Positions 8,813 to 18,997 of a DNA stretch of 64,000 nt are shown here, one piece after another. Numbering within the stretch: the stretch's first letter is position 1; each line of letters starts with the position of its first letter. The stretch spans positions 85,222-149,221 of the forward strand of contig JAMCPD010000018.1 of the NCBI GenBank assembly GCA_023379935.1, written 5' to 3'. A program made the translations under genes and the position numbers. The notes beneath the pieces are model-generated. The model ran no database searches, was not told the origin of the DNA, and was given only the letters and a program-made list of their open reading frames with translations. Origin of the DNA: Actinomycetota bacterium (GTDB taxonomy: Bacteria > Actinomycetota > Acidimicrobiia > Acidimicrobiales > JAMCPD01).

Positions 8813-10024
8813 ATGCCTACTAAGATAGAAATTGAACTGACCAGTCGCAAGAAAGATGGCAGCTTTACTTGGCGTGCCGCTAAAGCACGCCAACCAAAAG
8901 GCATAGTAGCGGCAGCAATGCTGGAAGATAATGCTAAAGTGGGTGACTTATTTGTAGCCAATGCCGAGGTTGGTTTGGATGGCATAACTTTGGTTGGAAT
9001 AGTTCCTTTCCAGGGTAAGCGTCCCTTTAAAGAACAGTTAGAGATCATCGGCAAAGATGAGGACAAACCTCTAAAACAACCAAACCCCTCTGATAAAGGC
9101 CGCGATGAGGTTAATGACAAAACCGGCATCAAAGTTGGCAAGAGTAATCGTAACAAGGGCAATCGTAAAACAACCCCTAAACCTCCCAACGTGCGACACA
9201 ATTCTTCAAAACGCGCTTCGTCTGCCACGACCCAACGCAGCGATCGGCACACCCAAGCGGATTTTATCTACAAAAGAACTAACCAAATGCTGGCCTCCCT
9301 ATCTTTGCTTGAACGTGAAATAGCCAAGCATCTTCTTTCAGGCGGTATGCCTGCTTTACGAAAGGCAATAGAGATCCACAATGTTAAACCGTCCTCCAAC
9401 ATTCCACCTGAACTTCCCGAGGAACATCTTGTAGCTATAGCTGAATCCCTGCTTCCCAATTTAAATATGCTAAGGTGGATAGACCGTGCAGAATTTGTCA
9501 CCAACAACCCCAACCAAGCATCTCTTAGAGACTTGAAAACCTTGATGGCTTCCAGCTCTGACCTGAAGGATGAGTACGCTGTTACCTTAGTTCCACAAAT
9601 ACTGACTTTATTGAAGAATAAGATTGAAAAAGTCCAAATTGAATGGAATGAAAATATAGAAAACCTGATTGATCAAGGTGACGTTTTACAAGCCATAATA
9701 CAAGCCAGTACCCCGCCCGAGCCAAGGCTGCGTATATCAGCCACCACAGCAGTCAAGCTCAGCCAAGCTGTCGGAGCTTGTATGAATCCTCAAACTGAAG
9801 TTGAACAGTGGAACAAACTGTTCAAAGCAGCTCTTGTGTCCCCCGTACGACGAATCATAAAACCCGTAGGGCTGCCGGAGAACGCTCCAAGAGATCTGTT
9901 GAACTCCGCGCATATGGCGGCCGGGCAAATGCCTGCTTTGGCCGCTTTATTGAATATTCCCATCCCGCCTCCACCATCAAAGTCACACATCAAACGGAAT
10001 ACCGAGCGCACCACTTCATCATAG
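8813..10024 (+). CDS. Uncharacterised protein, helical C-terminal half
   Basis: A 403-residue protein I do not recognise. Residues 1-90 look like a compact beta-rich domain (EIELTSRKKDGSFTWRAAKA, GDLFVANAEVGLDGITLVGI), reminiscent of a small nucleic-acid-binding barrel, though this is only a shape impression. Residues 90-150 are a basic, low-complexity linker rich in Lys, Asn, Ser and Pro. Residues 155-400 are predicted mostly helical (LLEREIAKHLLSGGMPALRK, LKTLMASSSDLKDEYAVTL). There is no signal peptide or membrane segment, so it is probably cytoplasmic. It lies 7 nt after tkt, and its end overlaps the convergent GNAT gene by 6 nt. A basic linker plus small barrel hints at RNA or DNA binding, unproven. 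Confidence 0.75.
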   Translation: MPTKIEIELTSRKKDGSFTWRAAKARQPKGIVAAAMLEDNAKVGDLFVANAEVGLDGITLVGIVPFQGKRPFKEQLEIIGKDEDKPLKQPNPSDKGRDEVNDKTGIKVGKSNRNKGNRKTTPKPPNVRHNSSKRASSATTQRSDRHTQADFIYKRTNQMLASLSLLEREIAKHLLSGGMPALRKAIEIHNVKPSSNIPPELPEEHLVAIAESLLPNLNMLRWIDRAEFVTNNPNQASLRDLKTLMASSSDLKDEYAVTLVPQILTLLKNKIEKVQIEWNENIENLIDQGDVLQAIIQASTPPEPRLRISATTAVKLSQAVGACMNPQTEVEQWNKLFKAALVSPVRRIIKPVGLPENAPRDLLNSAHMAAGQMPALAALLNIPIPPPPSKSHIKRNTERTTSS

Positions 10025-10543
10025 CTCCCTATACATGACTATAAGGCGCGCTTTAAAATCCTGCCGTTCAAAAAAACTCTTTGCCGCTCTGTTGCCGGGT
10101 GGTGTCATAACATCTACGCCTTGACATCCTTTATCCACTAACCAGCGAGCAGCTTGCTCAAGCATTAATTCAGCAATTCCAACTCGGCGAGCGTCTGGAT
10201 GAACAAACAACTCCGGAATAACCCCAATTGTGTTCTCTGATACATCTCCCGTGGGCTTTATATCGTCGGTTTGCGATCCATCTGCTGCAAACAAATGCCC
10301 GGTTCGATAGCAGGCCATTGTGAAACCAACAACTGCATCTTGAACGATTCCAACCCATATGGACCATCTGGGATTGTTCAGTCTTCGCACCAACAATTCA
10401 CTTGTATCACAACAAAACAGCATCGCGGCGTTTTTGTAAGCAGCAAGTTCCCGACGATACATATCGTACAGTACAGACAGTTCATCTATATCGGAGAAGG
10501 TCGCGCTCTTCACCTCGACCAAGCTGGAGTTAGAACCGGACAT
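10019..10543 (-). CDS. GNAT-family N-acetyltransferase
   Basis: A 174-residue protein, the usual length of a single GNAT domain, which transfers acetyl from acetyl-CoA to an amine. The acetyl-CoA-binding motif A is visible as ELFVHPDARRVGIAELMLEQ (R-R-V-G-I-A), followed by a typical late strand and helix (NRAAKSFFERQDFKARLIVM). The substrate cannot be deduced. It lies 13 nt downstream of the gene at 10557-11117 on the same strand and overlaps the convergent gene end by 6 nt. Confidence 0.85.
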   Translation of the reverse strand: MSGSNSSLVEVKSATFSDIDELSVLYDMYRRELAAYKNAAMLFCCDTSELLVRRLNNPRWSIWVGIVQDAVVGFTMACYRTGHLFAADGSQTDDIKPTGDVSENTIGVIPELFVHPDARRVGIAELMLEQAARWLVDKGCQGVDVMTPPGNRAAKSFFERQDFKARLIVMYREL

Positions 10544-10556
10544 ATTGATGGCTGAC

Positions 10557-11117
10557 TTATTCGGTTAGTTGATAAATCCGATTTATTATGGTCTGCCGGT
10601 TTCGATTGGCGATTTCATAGTCATAAACAACCTTTAGCTCCTCAATGGACAGACCTGAAAGCCTGCGAACAACTTGAGAAGCTGAAAGCTCATTATAATC
10701 CGGTATATGTAAATCGGGAGTTGGAACGGTTGGGTTGACAGACGAAGTAGAAGTTGGCTTCTTCTGCTTGGCGGATTTAGCCGAAGAAGGAGTAGTCTTC
10801 GCCTCGGTCAAGTTGGTATCGAAACTGGAAGTTGAATTAGCCGACTTACCTGGCTTAGCAACCCCAAGTCTACTTTCAACCCTATCCTGTAACTGCTTTG
10901 AAAGGTACGCACCAACCTCTTTGAGTTGCTTTTCTCCCATGTTGAAGGCAAACTCTCCTATTATGCGTGCGTTGCTGATTCTATTTGTTACAACAGTTTC
11001 GCCTCTGTCGATAAGTTTGGGGATTTGGTCTTCCAGTACTTGTAAAATACCGATAGGCAGGTAAAGGGTAACATCAAGCAGATATTCTGCAAGTGATTTA
11101 TTATTAGTTTCACTCAT
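10557..11117 (-). CDS. Actinobacterial protein of unknown function with a C-terminal helical motif
   Basis: A 186-residue protein. Residues 1-90 are amphipathic helices (SLAEYLLDVTLYLPIGILQV), then a Ser/Thr/Lys-rich linker, then the C-terminal segment IPDYNELSASQVVRRLSGLS followed by EELKVVYDYE and NRQTIINRI. That C-terminal pattern (IPDYxxLxxxQVxxRLxGLSxxEL, Y/HE, NR) recurs in actinobacterial proteins, some described as lipid-droplet-associated; I recall it as a DUF8129-like module. No signal peptide or Cys cluster is seen. It sits between the DUF4193 gene and the GNAT gene, all on the minus strand with short gaps. Function unknown. Confidence 0.75.
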   Translation of the reverse strand: MSETNNKSLAEYLLDVTLYLPIGILQVLEDQIPKLIDRGETVVTNRISNARIIGEFAFNMGEKQLKEVGAYLSKQLQDRVESRLGVAKPGKSANSTSSFDTNLTEAKTTPSSAKSAKQKKPTSTSSVNPTVPTPDLHIPDYNELSASQVVRRLSGLSIEELKVVYDYEIANRNRQTIINRIYQLTE

Positions 11118-11157
11118 ATGAACTATCCTAGTTACCGTGTGTTGCTACGCACAAGCA

Positions 11158-11931
11158 CTATACACAATCTTTGCATAATGATTTCTTTGTGTCGGCTCTT
11201 TGAGAAACATGCTTTACTAAGAAACATGATGCGCACAGAAACTCATTAGATTTTTTGGGTATAATTTTACCCAAACTGTTAACACTGTCTGAAGTAGTTG
11301 TTTCCTTATCTTCTTTATCTTCATCCTCAACTATCTCGTCTTCTATATCTTTGACATCTTCATCATCTTCAAGAGTAACCAACCGTTCTTTGAGAATGAC
11401 ATCCAGGCTGTCTTCCCCTTCGTCTTCTCCTTCATCCTCTTCTTCATCCTCTTCTTCATCCTCAACTGTATTTTCAACTACATTTCTTCTATTCGTAGGC
11501 CCCAAACCTTTTTTTGTTCTGCCGAGATTATCTACAATATCAGGAATAAGAGCCGGATCCAACAACTCTTGTTCTATGTTATCCTGTGCCTCTAAGTCGG
11601 ACAAATCCTCCAGGTCTGATTCTTCAATATCTTCAATATCTTCAATATCTTCAATATCTTCAATATCTTCTATATCTTCAATGTCTACAATGTCTTCTAT
11701 GTCTTCAATATCGCCCTCATCCAAATCTCCCAGATCAGGATCTGCTAAACCTTTGATCTCATCATCGTCTATTCCATCATCCAGCCCATCGTCGAAATCA
11801 TCATCATCCAGTCCGTCCAACTCTGATTCTGGAGGAATCCGCTCCTCATCTATGTCCCGTAAGGGTTTTTGGGTAGTGCGCTTATCTTGATTGCGCTTTT
11901 GGTTGGCACCGGTAGAACTATTTTTTGGCAT
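11158..11931 (-). CDS. DUF4193-type zinc-ribbon protein with a long acidic repeat region
   Basis: A 257-residue protein. The C-terminus (EFLCASCFLVKHVSQ then KSLCKDC) carries two CxxC pairs in the arrangement of actinobacterial DUF4193 proteins, which are normally only about 100 residues. The extra 150 residues are almost wholly Asp/Glu with Ile, including a run of EDI tripeptides, plus a short basic N-terminus. DUF4193 proteins are small soluble proteins of unknown function, and the zinc site is inferred from the Cys spacing. The acidic tail could mimic nucleic acid or bind basic proteins; that is speculation. Confidence 0.85.
   Translation of the reverse strand: MPKNSSTGANQKRNQDKRTTQKPLRDIDEERIPPESELDGLDDDDFDDGLDDGIDDDEIKGLADPDLGDLDEGDIEDIEDIVDIEDIEDIEDIEDIEDIEDIEESDLEDLSDLEAQDNIEQELLDPALIPDIVDNLGRTKKGLGPTNRRNVVENTVEDEEEDEEEDEGEDEGEDSLDVILKERLVTLEDDEDVKDIEDEIVEDEDKEDKETTTSDSVNSLGKIIPKKSNEFLCASCFLVKHVSQRADTKKSLCKDCV
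11621..11713 (-). repeat. 9-bp coding microsatellite (EDI tripeptide repeats)
   Basis: About ten tandem copies of a 9-base unit (plus-strand ttcaatatc and close variants) encode Glu-Asp-Ile repeats of the DUF4193-like protein. Slippage would change protein length in frame rather than switch the gene off. Confidence 0.9.
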
Positions 11932-12501
11932 ATCGTTGTTACCTTCTTATTTGACTCAGAGTAGCATAGCTATTTACTAAACATATTCAACTTTAAACTT
12001 CACAAAGAAACGATTCTTGGCTTATCATTATCGGTATATATCCGACATGATAACAGACTTAGAGCAGACATATTATACAGATATATACCTTATACACCCA
12101 AAAGATTACATTAACATATTTTAATCCAGGTCAAAAAGAGAGTTTTTGAAACATCAATAACTATCCAAGACTAACTTTTCAAACCCAGATCAGACCTCGC
12201 AAACCGAGATTGAGGGAACTTCTAATAACTGTGTTGGCAAGGTTAACCAGCAACGTGCCCAAGGGCCTTTGGGTCCGCCCCCTTCGTATCCTAAGCTATG
12301 CTGAAGCAGGCAAAGCAAGCCGGCTCAGCCAAATCAAGGACTTAGGGTCGTTGTCTACTCAGTTCCCTCGGGTCGTTGCCATTTATAGTATTCTTTATTT
12401 ATGCCTCTTTTTTACAGAAATGTCAAATGGAAAAAATCTCTATAACCAGGTAGTATTACTATTATTGCACGTAGACGCCGAACTTTTTTTAAAGGAAAAT
12501 T
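11932..12501. other. 570-nt non-coding region upstream of glnA
   Basis: No convincing gene is seen. It holds an AT-rich part (11940-12180) and a more GC-rich part (12210-12380) with short inverted sequences such as CCCAAGGGCCTTTGGG near 12258. The promoter(s) for glnA and for the leftward DUF4193 gene should lie here. The ribosome site for glnA (AAAGGA, about 12491-12496) ends the region. I could not identify a convincing GlnR box or a known riboswitch. Confidence 0.5.
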
Positions 12502-13881
12502 ATGATCACCCAACCCAATCCGCCCAACCCAAATAATCCACAGAGCCACACAGATCCTCATGACTATGTCATCAAGACAGCCGAGGAACGTAATGTAGGT
12601 TTTATACAGTTATGGTTCACAGATGTACTGGGTATTTCGAAGAGTTTCAGCATAACCCCAGCTGAACTGGAAACCGCTCTTGGAGAGGGGATGACCTTTG
12701 ACGGCTCAGCCATTGACGGGTTTTCCAGAGTTCAAGAAAGCGATGTTTTGGCCATGCCAGACATAAAAACATTTCAAATCCTTCCATGGAAGGTTGACGG
12801 GTTGACAGTTGCCAGGGTAGTTTGCGACATCTACAACCTGGATGGTTCACCTTTTGCGGGGTGCCCGCGCCAAGTACTGCGCAAAACACTGGAAAAAGCT
12901 TCACATCAAGGCCTCACCTTCTTTGCATCACCTGAAATTGAGTACTTTTACTTTGTTGATTCCAATCCTTCTTCTCCGCCTCAACCATTGGATAATGGTT
13001 CATATTTTGAGTTGACGGTAAAAGATTTGGCAGGCAGTTTACTAAAGCGTACGGTGTTAGCTTTGGAGGAGATGGGGATACCTGTTGAGTACGCACAACA
13101 TGAAGATGCTCCTGGTCAATATGAAATTGATCTACGCCATACCGATGCATTGAGTATGGCCGATGCCATAATGACCACTCGCCTGGTTATAAAAGAGGTG
13201 GCATTACAGCAGGGTGTACACGCTTCTTTCATGCCAAAACCTCTCCGTAATATCCAAGGATCCGGTATGCATACTCATTTCTCCTTGTTCAATGCTGATA
13301 CAGATGTTTTCTATGACTCAAGTGATGAAAGAGGACTTTCACCACTTGGAGCCCATTTTATGGCAGGCATACTACAACACGCCCGTGAGATCACAGCCAT
13401 AACAAACCAATGGATTAACTCCTATAAACGCCTAAGCCCGGGTTGGGAGGCACCGACATATGTATCTTGGGCACGTAATAACCGTTCCGCACTCATCCGT
13501 GTGCCCCTACCAAAAGGTGGTAATCCGCAATCAACCCGGCTTGAGTATCGTGCCCCCGATCCTGCCTGTAACCCCTACTTGGTATTCGCCTTAGTGTTGG
13601 CTGCTGGACTAAAAGGTATAGAAAACTCATATGAACTACCACCGGAATCATCAGGTAACCTTTTTGTCATGAGCCAAAAGGAGTTGGAGGCTCAAAAAAT
13701 TACTGCATTGCCGATAAGTTTGGAGGAAGCCCTAACGGAAATGTCCCGCTCTGAGCTTGTAAAAGAAACCTTTTCTAAGCATGTATTTGAATGGTTCTTA
13801 CGTAACAAACAAGCTGAAATAGCTGATTACAACGCCCAAGTAACTCAGTACGAGTTGGATCATTACTTTCAAAGATTGTGA
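12502..13881 (+). CDS. glnA: Glutamine synthetase type I (GlnA-like)
   Basis: A 459-residue enzyme joining ammonia to glutamate with ATP in the cytoplasm. Visible signatures are [18 protein letters not shown] (N-terminal beta-grasp end), the Mg/glutamate-binding [10 protein letters not shown] and [11 protein letters not shown], the ATP-site segment [10 protein letters not shown], and [11 protein letters not shown] with [20 protein letters not shown]. The usual adenylylation Tyr motif (NLYDLPPEE) is replaced by [10 protein letters not shown], so control by adenylylation is doubtful. The length fits the shorter GSI-alpha-like forms. The start is well supported by AAAGGA 6 nt before ATG. The next gene, a GlnR-type regulator, starts 1 nt after the stop, linking the pair to nitrogen control. 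Confidence 0.95.
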   Translation: MITQPNPPNPNNPQSHTDPHDYVIKTAEERNVGFIQLWFTDVLGISKSFSITPAELETALGEGMTFDGSAIDGFSRVQESDVLAMPDIKTFQILPWKVDGLTVARVVCDIYNLDGSPFAGCPRQVLRKTLEKASHQGLTFFASPEIEYFYFVDSNPSSPPQPLDNGSYFELTVKDLAGSLLKRTVLALEEMGIPVEYAQHEDAPGQYEIDLRHTDALSMADAIMTTRLVIKEVALQQGVHASFMPKPLRNIQGSGMHTHFSLFNADTDVFYDSSDERGLSPLGAHFMAGILQHAREITAITNQWINSYKRLSPGWEAPTYVSWARNNRSALIRVPLPKGGNPQSTRLEYRAPDPACNPYLVFALVLAAGLKGIENSYELPPESSGNLFVMSQKELEAQKITALPISLEEALTEMSRSELVKETFSKHVFEWFLRNKQAEIADYNAQVTQYELDHYFQRL

Positions 13882-13882
13882 G

Positions 13883-14692
13883 ATGAAATCCATTTCTTCC
13901 CCAAAACCCGCCCCTAGTGCGAAATCTGCTTCTCCGCTCTGTTGTATCCCCCAGCAGCTACCCCAGTCTTTAGCCATTGCGCTTCAACAACTTGGACAGC
14001 CCTGGATGACAGCAAAGGATATAAACGACTTGAGCACAAATGCTCCCCGGAGTGGATGGGCTTGCATACTGGTCTCAGGAGAAAATAGCTTGGAGGAAGC
14101 GGTTGAGATATGCAAGGAGTTGAAATACCCATCCCTTGAACCTTTTGAAGCTCTCCCAGCGGTTATACTCCTCATTAAACAGGAACAACTGGAGTGTCTG
14201 ACAAAGACTCTGGCAAAAACCTCCTCGGAGCTCGGCGAAGACTCTGCAACTGAGGCAGAAGACAACTTTGGCCGGGACCTAACAACAGATCTTTTTGACG
14301 ACTTTTGCCTCCTTCCGACCACTTCATTTGAGATATCTCTCAGGCTGGCACGTTTTGTGTCACATAAAGGCACTAAACCGCCTGAAATAATTGAATATGG
14401 TCCTTTGTCCTTGAACCTGGATACCTATCAAGCAATGGTGTTGGATGAAGTTTTAGATCTTACTTATATGGAGTATGAACTGTTGAGATTTCTTGCGTCT
14501 AAACCCGGTAGAGTATTTACGCGAGATGTGCTGCTTACCCAGGTGTGGGGCTATGACTACTATGGCGGTGCCCGCACCGTAGATGTGCATGTAAGGCGGC
14601 TTAGAGCAAAGCTGGGCGAAGAGTATGCTTACCTTATCCAAACTGTACGTTCAATCGGCTATCGTTTCGGTACTCCCCGTTGGTCCGGTTAG
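13883..14692 (+). CDS. glnR: OmpR-family orphan regulator, GlnR-like
   Basis: A 269-residue regulator. Residues about 168-265 are a winged-helix DNA-binding domain very close to the actinobacterial GlnR type: [40 protein letters not shown] and [18 protein letters not shown]. The N-terminal receiver-like half is degenerate, with no clear phospho-acceptor Asp pocket, as in GlnR, which works without a kinase. An insert rich in Glu/Asp/Ser (about residues 110-135) is unusual. It is adjacent to and co-transcribed with glnA, which supports a nitrogen-metabolism role. MtrA/RegX-type homology is the alternative, but the WGYDYYGG signature and context favour GlnR. Targets are not deduced here. Confidence 0.85.
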   Translation: MKSISSPKPAPSAKSASPLCCIPQQLPQSLAIALQQLGQPWMTAKDINDLSTNAPRSGWACILVSGENSLEEAVEICKELKYPSLEPFEALPAVILLIKQEQLECLTKTLAKTSSELGEDSATEAEDNFGRDLTTDLFDDFCLLPTTSFEISLRLARFVSHKGTKPPEIIEYGPLSLNLDTYQAMVLDEVLDLTYMEYELLRFLASKPGRVFTRDVLLTQVWGYDYYGGARTVDVHVRRLRAKLGEEYAYLIQTVRSIGYRFGTPRWSG

Positions 14693-14742
14693 TGAAGTTC
14701 TCGCGCTGTCACCTCTCACATAATGCGCACACCTGTATTCTC

Positions 14743-15672
14743 TTAATAATCCGGATGATTTTTACGATACCATTTATAAACTCCTTTTAGAACTTTTAGC
14801 GGTGCTTTCGGGTCAACAAAAGTAGCTGTTCCAACTTGAACGGCATTTGCGCCGGCTACAAGAAATGCACAGGCTTCCTTAGCGCTGGTTACTCCGCCTA
14901 CCCCTATAATTCCGATATCGGGAAAACTCTTACGCAGTTCATAGACCGCTCGAAGCGCAACAGGAAAAACTGCGGGTCCCGACAGCCCTCCTTTGAAAAC
15001 CGCACCGGCGGAAGAGACAGGCGGTTTAAAAGTCAAAGGAGTGCCAAGACGGGACAGATCAACAGCCATTGCCGGAATGGTATTGGCAACACTGAGCGCT
15101 TCCGCTCCGCAGTCAATGGCAGCTCCTCCCACCTCGGATATGTCAGTTACTTGTGTTGTAAGCTTTGCCCAAAGGGGTCTTTCTGCGGTTGCACAGGCCT
15201 TTAATACCTTGGCAGTTTCGAGGGGTGATTGCGCAAACAGCTTATGTTCGTCCCCCAAATTGGGACAGCTTAGATTTACCTCAACGGCTACTACAGCCGA
15301 CGGAAGAGCAGATATCATTGAAGCAGTCTTGGCAAAATCCTCCACCGTTTGACCCCATATGCTCACAACTACCCTGGCACCTGAATCCATCAATGCTGGC
15401 AGGTAATCCCGTTTCCAGTTTTCAATTCCGACTCCGGCCAGTCCAATATTGTTCAGCATGCCCACACGAAGCGGATAAATCCTTGGCGGTGGATTACCTT
15501 CCCAGGGTTTCCAGGTTAAAGACTTCACAACCACCGCTCCAAGAAGTGAGAGATCGAAATAATCAGCCAGTTCGGCACCATAACCGGAAGTACCAGAAGC
15601 AGTGAGCACGCAGTTGGGAAGTTCAACAGAACCTATTTTGGCAGAAAAATCAGGTTGAGGCATTGTAATCAA
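14743..15672 (-). CDS. pyrD: Dihydroorotate dehydrogenase, class 1 type
   Basis: A 309-residue flavoenzyme oxidising dihydroorotate to orotate, the fourth step of UMP synthesis. The active-site motif EVNLSCPN contains the Cys base typical of class 1 enzymes; FMN-binding segments [10 protein letters not shown] and [13 protein letters not shown] are present, and there is no N-terminal membrane anchor of the class 2 type. A class 1B enzyme would normally need a PyrK partner, but no pyrK lies in this operon. Its start overlaps the end of carB by 23 nt, making it the last gene of the pyr operon. No pyrF follows, as would be common in actinobacteria. Confidence 0.93.
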   Translation of the reverse strand: MITMPQPDFSAKIGSVELPNCVLTASGTSGYGAELADYFDLSLLGAVVVKSLTWKPWEGNPPPRIYPLRVGMLNNIGLAGVGIENWKRDYLPALMDSGARVVVSIWGQTVEDFAKTASMISALPSAVVAVEVNLSCPNLGDEHKLFAQSPLETAKVLKACATAERPLWAKLTTQVTDISEVGGAAIDCGAEALSVANTIPAMAVDLSRLGTPLTFKPPVSSAGAVFKGGLSGPAVFPVALRAVYELRKSFPDIGIIGVGGVTSAKEACAFLVAGANAVQVGTATFVDPKAPLKVLKGVYKWYRKNHPDY

Positions 15673-18600
15673 GGTAGTACTCTTGAATGCTTTTTACGTT
15701 CAATGGGCCTTCGCGCAACTTTCTGATACCGTCAACAGCTGCTTTTGCCGCCGCAATGGTCGTAAGGCAAGGAACCTTGTTCAGCCCGGCGACAGAACGT
15801 ATATGAGCGCCGTCTGCATGAGGACCTCTGCCTCTTGGAGTGTTAATAACTAAGGTTACTTTTGAACTTGCAATCAAATCAACCGTATCTACCATATCGG
15901 AGTTTGTATCACCGATCTTTGAAAGATATGTCTCTACGGTTACTCCGTTGTTGTTGAAAAACTCTGCCGTTCCGGAAGTAGCGGCTAAAGAAAATCCCAG
16001 TGACAACAGCCCCTTGGCAACCTCCAAACTGGGCTGCTTGTCCCTATCGGCCAAGGACATAACAACAATGCCACTCGAGGGGAGAGAGTTACCCGAAGCC
16101 ATCTGACTCTTAGCAAACCCAACCCCAAAGTTTAGATCTATACCCATAACTTCGCCGGTAGAGCGCATCTCGGGGCCCAACAGACTATCCATTTCAGGAA
16201 AACGGCGGAAGGGCAACACGGCCTCTTTGACGCACACATACTTTCCGGCTTTAGGTTCATAGCCGGATTCGTCTAAATCCTTATCCCAAACAAAAGGCAG
16301 CATTTTCTCCTGTGCCAACTGTTCAAAAGTTGCACCCAGCATAACTCTTGCTGCAATTTTAGCCAATGGAACACCCGTGGCTTTGGAGACAAACGGGACG
16401 GTTCTACTTGCGCGAGGATTCGCCTCCAACACAAAAACCTCTCCGTTCTTTACCGCATACTGTATGTTAATCAACCCCAGTATGTCAAGTGAGTCCGCCA
16501 TCATACGCGTATAGCGCTTAATCAAGTTGATCACTTCCAAGGAAAGGGTTTGGGGGGGAATTGCACAAGCGGAATCGCCGGAATGTACGCCGGCTTGTTC
16601 AACATGTTCCATTATCCCTCCTATAAACACCTTACCTGTTTTATCCCTGAGCGCGTCTACGTCCACCTCAATGGCATCCTCTAAAAACTTGTCTATCAAC
16701 ACCGGGCGAGTTGATGACAACATGCCTTCGCGAGCAAGGCCATCATAGTTTTCAGTCATGGATTTTATAGCTGTTTCAAGATCATCGTCGTCATAGATAA
16801 TCGCCATTGCGCGACCGCCCAACACGTAACTGGGACGAACCAATACAGGGTAACCAATCTTTCGCGCCACTTTAAAAGCTTCGTCAAGCTTCGTTGCGAC
16901 AGCACCTTGTGGCTGAGGTATGCCGAGCGTTTCACATACATCATGAAAACGTTCACGATCTTCAGCCAGATCAATTGATGCGATAGGAGTCCCAAGGATC
17001 AATTCAGGCGGCAACTGAGAAGCCAGCTTTAGTGGGGTTTGCCCCCCCAAACTGACTATAACTCCCAAAAATCTCCCTCGGTGCCTACTGGCGCGTTTCT
17101 CTGCCTCAATTACAGCCATCGTCTCTTCTTGAAAGATTGGTTCGAAATACAATCTGTCGCTTATGTCGTAATCGGTAGAGACAGTTTCTGGATTGCAGTT
17201 TAGCATTATAGTCTCATATCCGGCTTCTTGAAGAGCCATGGAGGCATGACAGCAGCAGTAATCGAACTCAACCCCTTGCCCAATCCGGTTAGGCCCTGAG
17301 CCAAGTATCAACACTCTGTCCTTTGATGAGGGAGCAACCTCATCTTGATCTTCAAAGCTTGAGTAGTAGTAAGGTGTGGTGGCATCAAACTCTGCCGCAC
17401 AAGTATCTACCATTAAAAAAGTCGGCTTTATGCCGAAGCCGACCCGCTTTTTATGGACTTGACTCTCTTCTGCTCCAAACATCCAAGCCAGTTGTGCGTC
17501 AGAAAACCCCAGTCTTTTCGCTTTTCTGAAATCTTCAGGCAAAAGATTATCCAGCCCCACTTGGGACAGATATGCTCTCATCTTTGAAATCTTGGAGATC
17601 TGATCTAAAAACCACCTGTCTATCCCAGAGACGCGGGCCAACTCGGAAATATCAACCTTCTTACGCAATAAAGTCTCAATCTCATAAATCCTTTCAGGTG
17701 TAGGCACTGAAATCTTATCCATCAGCTCTTTGACCGTAAGTTGATCATAAAACCGTTCCAGCGGGTCACAGTTCAAGCCAAAACGCCCCTGTTCAAGTGA
17801 GCGAACCGCCTTTTGTAACGATTCACAAAAAGTCCGGCCTATTGCCATCACTTCCCCGACAGAACGCATAGAGGTGCCGAGGTGAGACGAGGTGCCAGGA
17901 AGTTTTTCAAACGCCCAACGCGGAATCTTAGTTACCACATAGTCAATTGTCGGCTCGAAACAAGCCGGGGTTGCGCCGGTGATATCATTGGTGATCTCAT
18001 CCAATCTGTAACCAACTGCCAAACGGGCGGCAATTTTTGCAATGGGAAATCCTGTAGCCTTGGATGCCAATGCACTTGAGCGCGATACCCTGGGATTCAT
18101 CTCTATAACCATCATTTGTCCGTCATGTTGTGACAGTGCAAACTGGATATTCGACCCGCCTGTTTCAACGCCGACACGGCGTATAACGGCAAAGGCGGCA
18201 TCACGCATTGTTTGATATTCGACATCCGATAAAGTTTGCGCGGGCGCAACGGTAATAGAGTCACCCGTATGAACACCCATTGGATCAAAGTTTTCTATTG
18301 AACACACAACTACACAGTTGTCGGCTTTATCGCGCATAACCTCCAACTCAAACTCCTTCCAACCCAACAAGGAGGTCTCTATCAACACCTCTGATATGGG
18401 AGAAGCATCCAACCCAATCCGGATTAACCGTTCAAACTCCTCCTTGTTGTATGCAATTCCCGTTCCGGCGCCTCCTAGAATAAAAGATGGCCTTATCATG
18501 ATGGGATAACCGATATCATAACTGGCAGCCAACGCCTCCTCGAAAGAGTGAGCAATGGCAGACTTTGGAGTACAAAGTCCTATTTCACTCATAGCCTGCT

Positions 18601-18997
18601 TGAACTGTTGGCGATCTTCCGCACATTGAATAGCGGATGCGTTTGCGCCAATCAACTCCACCCCAAGTTCATCCAGTATGCCTTGAGCGGACAGCAAAAA
18701 GGCTAAATTGAGTGCGGTTTGTCCGCCAAGTGTGGGTAAAATGGCACATGGACGTTCTTTTCGAACAATAGCTTCAAGTATCTCCGGGGTAAGAGGCTCG
18801 ATATAAGTAGCAACAGCCAACTCGGGATCGGTCATAATCGTTGCCGGATTGGAGTTTACCAGTACAACCTCATATCCTTCTTCCCCAAGCACCCTGACAC
18901 CTTGGGTGCCGGAGTAGTCGAACTCACATGCTTGTCCTATAACTATAGGACCGGAGCCGATGACGAGTATCTTGTGTATATCCGTGCGCTTAGGCAT
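15650..18997 (-). CDS. carB: Carbamoyl-phosphate synthase large subunit
   Basis: A 1115-residue enzyme making carbamoyl phosphate from bicarbonate, ammonia (delivered by CarA) and two ATP. Two homologous ATP-grasp halves are clear: [20 protein letters not shown] begins the first and [20 protein letters not shown] the second, each with MIRPSF/LVRPSY and [20 protein letters not shown] or [20 protein letters not shown]. The C-terminal MGS-like regulatory domain ([20 protein letters not shown]) is complete. It overlaps carA by 8 nt upstream and pyrD by 23 nt downstream, so translation is probably coupled. Confidence 0.97.
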   Translation of the reverse strand: MPKRTDIHKILVIGSGPIVIGQACEFDYSGTQGVRVLGEEGYEVVLVNSNPATIMTDPELAVATYIEPLTPEILEAIVRKERPCAILPTLGGQTALNLAFLLSAQGILDELGVELIGANASAIQCAEDRQQFKQAMSEIGLCTPKSAIAHSFEEALAASYDIGYPIMIRPSFILGGAGTGIAYNKEEFERLIRIGLDASPISEVLIETSLLGWKEFELEVMRDKADNCVVVCSIENFDPMGVHTGDSITVAPAQTLSDVEYQTMRDAAFAVIRRVGVETGGSNIQFALSQHDGQMMVIEMNPRVSRSSALASKATGFPIAKIAARLAVGYRLDEITNDITGATPACFEPTIDYVVTKIPRWAFEKLPGTSSHLGTSMRSVGEVMAIGRTFCESLQKAVRSLEQGRFGLNCDPLERFYDQLTVKELMDKISVPTPERIYEIETLLRKKVDISELARVSGIDRWFLDQISKISKMRAYLSQVGLDNLLPEDFRKAKRLGFSDAQLAWMFGAEESQVHKKRVGFGIKPTFLMVDTCAAEFDATTPYYYSSFEDQDEVAPSSKDRVLILGSGPNRIGQGVEFDYCCCHASMALQEAGYETIMLNCNPETVSTDYDISDRLYFEPIFQEETMAVIEAEKRASRHRGRFLGVIVSLGGQTPLKLASQLPPELILGTPIASIDLAEDRERFHDVCETLGIPQPQGAVATKLDEAFKVARKIGYPVLVRPSYVLGGRAMAIIYDDDDLETAIKSMTENYDGLAREGMLSSTRPVLIDKFLEDAIEVDVDALRDKTGKVFIGGIMEHVEQAGVHSGDSACAIPPQTLSLEVINLIKRYTRMMADSLDILGLINIQYAVKNGEVFVLEANPRASRTVPFVSKATGVPLAKIAARVMLGATFEQLAQEKMLPFVWDKDLDESGYEPKAGKYVCVKEAVLPFRRFPEMDSLLGPEMRSTGEVMGIDLNFGVGFAKSQMASGNSLPSSGIVVMSLADRDKQPSLEVAKGLLSLGFSLAATSGTAEFFNNNGVTVETYLSKIGDTNSDMVDTVDLIASSKVTLVINTPRGRGPHADGAHIRSVAGLNKVPCLTTIAAAKAAVDGIRKLREGPLNVKSIQEYYLDYNAST

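Noticed and set aside
11255..11890. 211-codon Ser-rich plus-strand frame opposite the DUF4193-like gene
   Set aside because: It is the complement of Asp/Glu codons (Ser/Leu runs). The minus strand has the conserved zinc-ribbon, so this is a shadow.
12210..12536. 108-codon plus-strand frame before glnA
   Set aside because: No ribosome site or recognisable domain; its end overlaps the start of glnA, and composition does not look protein-like. Treated as non-coding.
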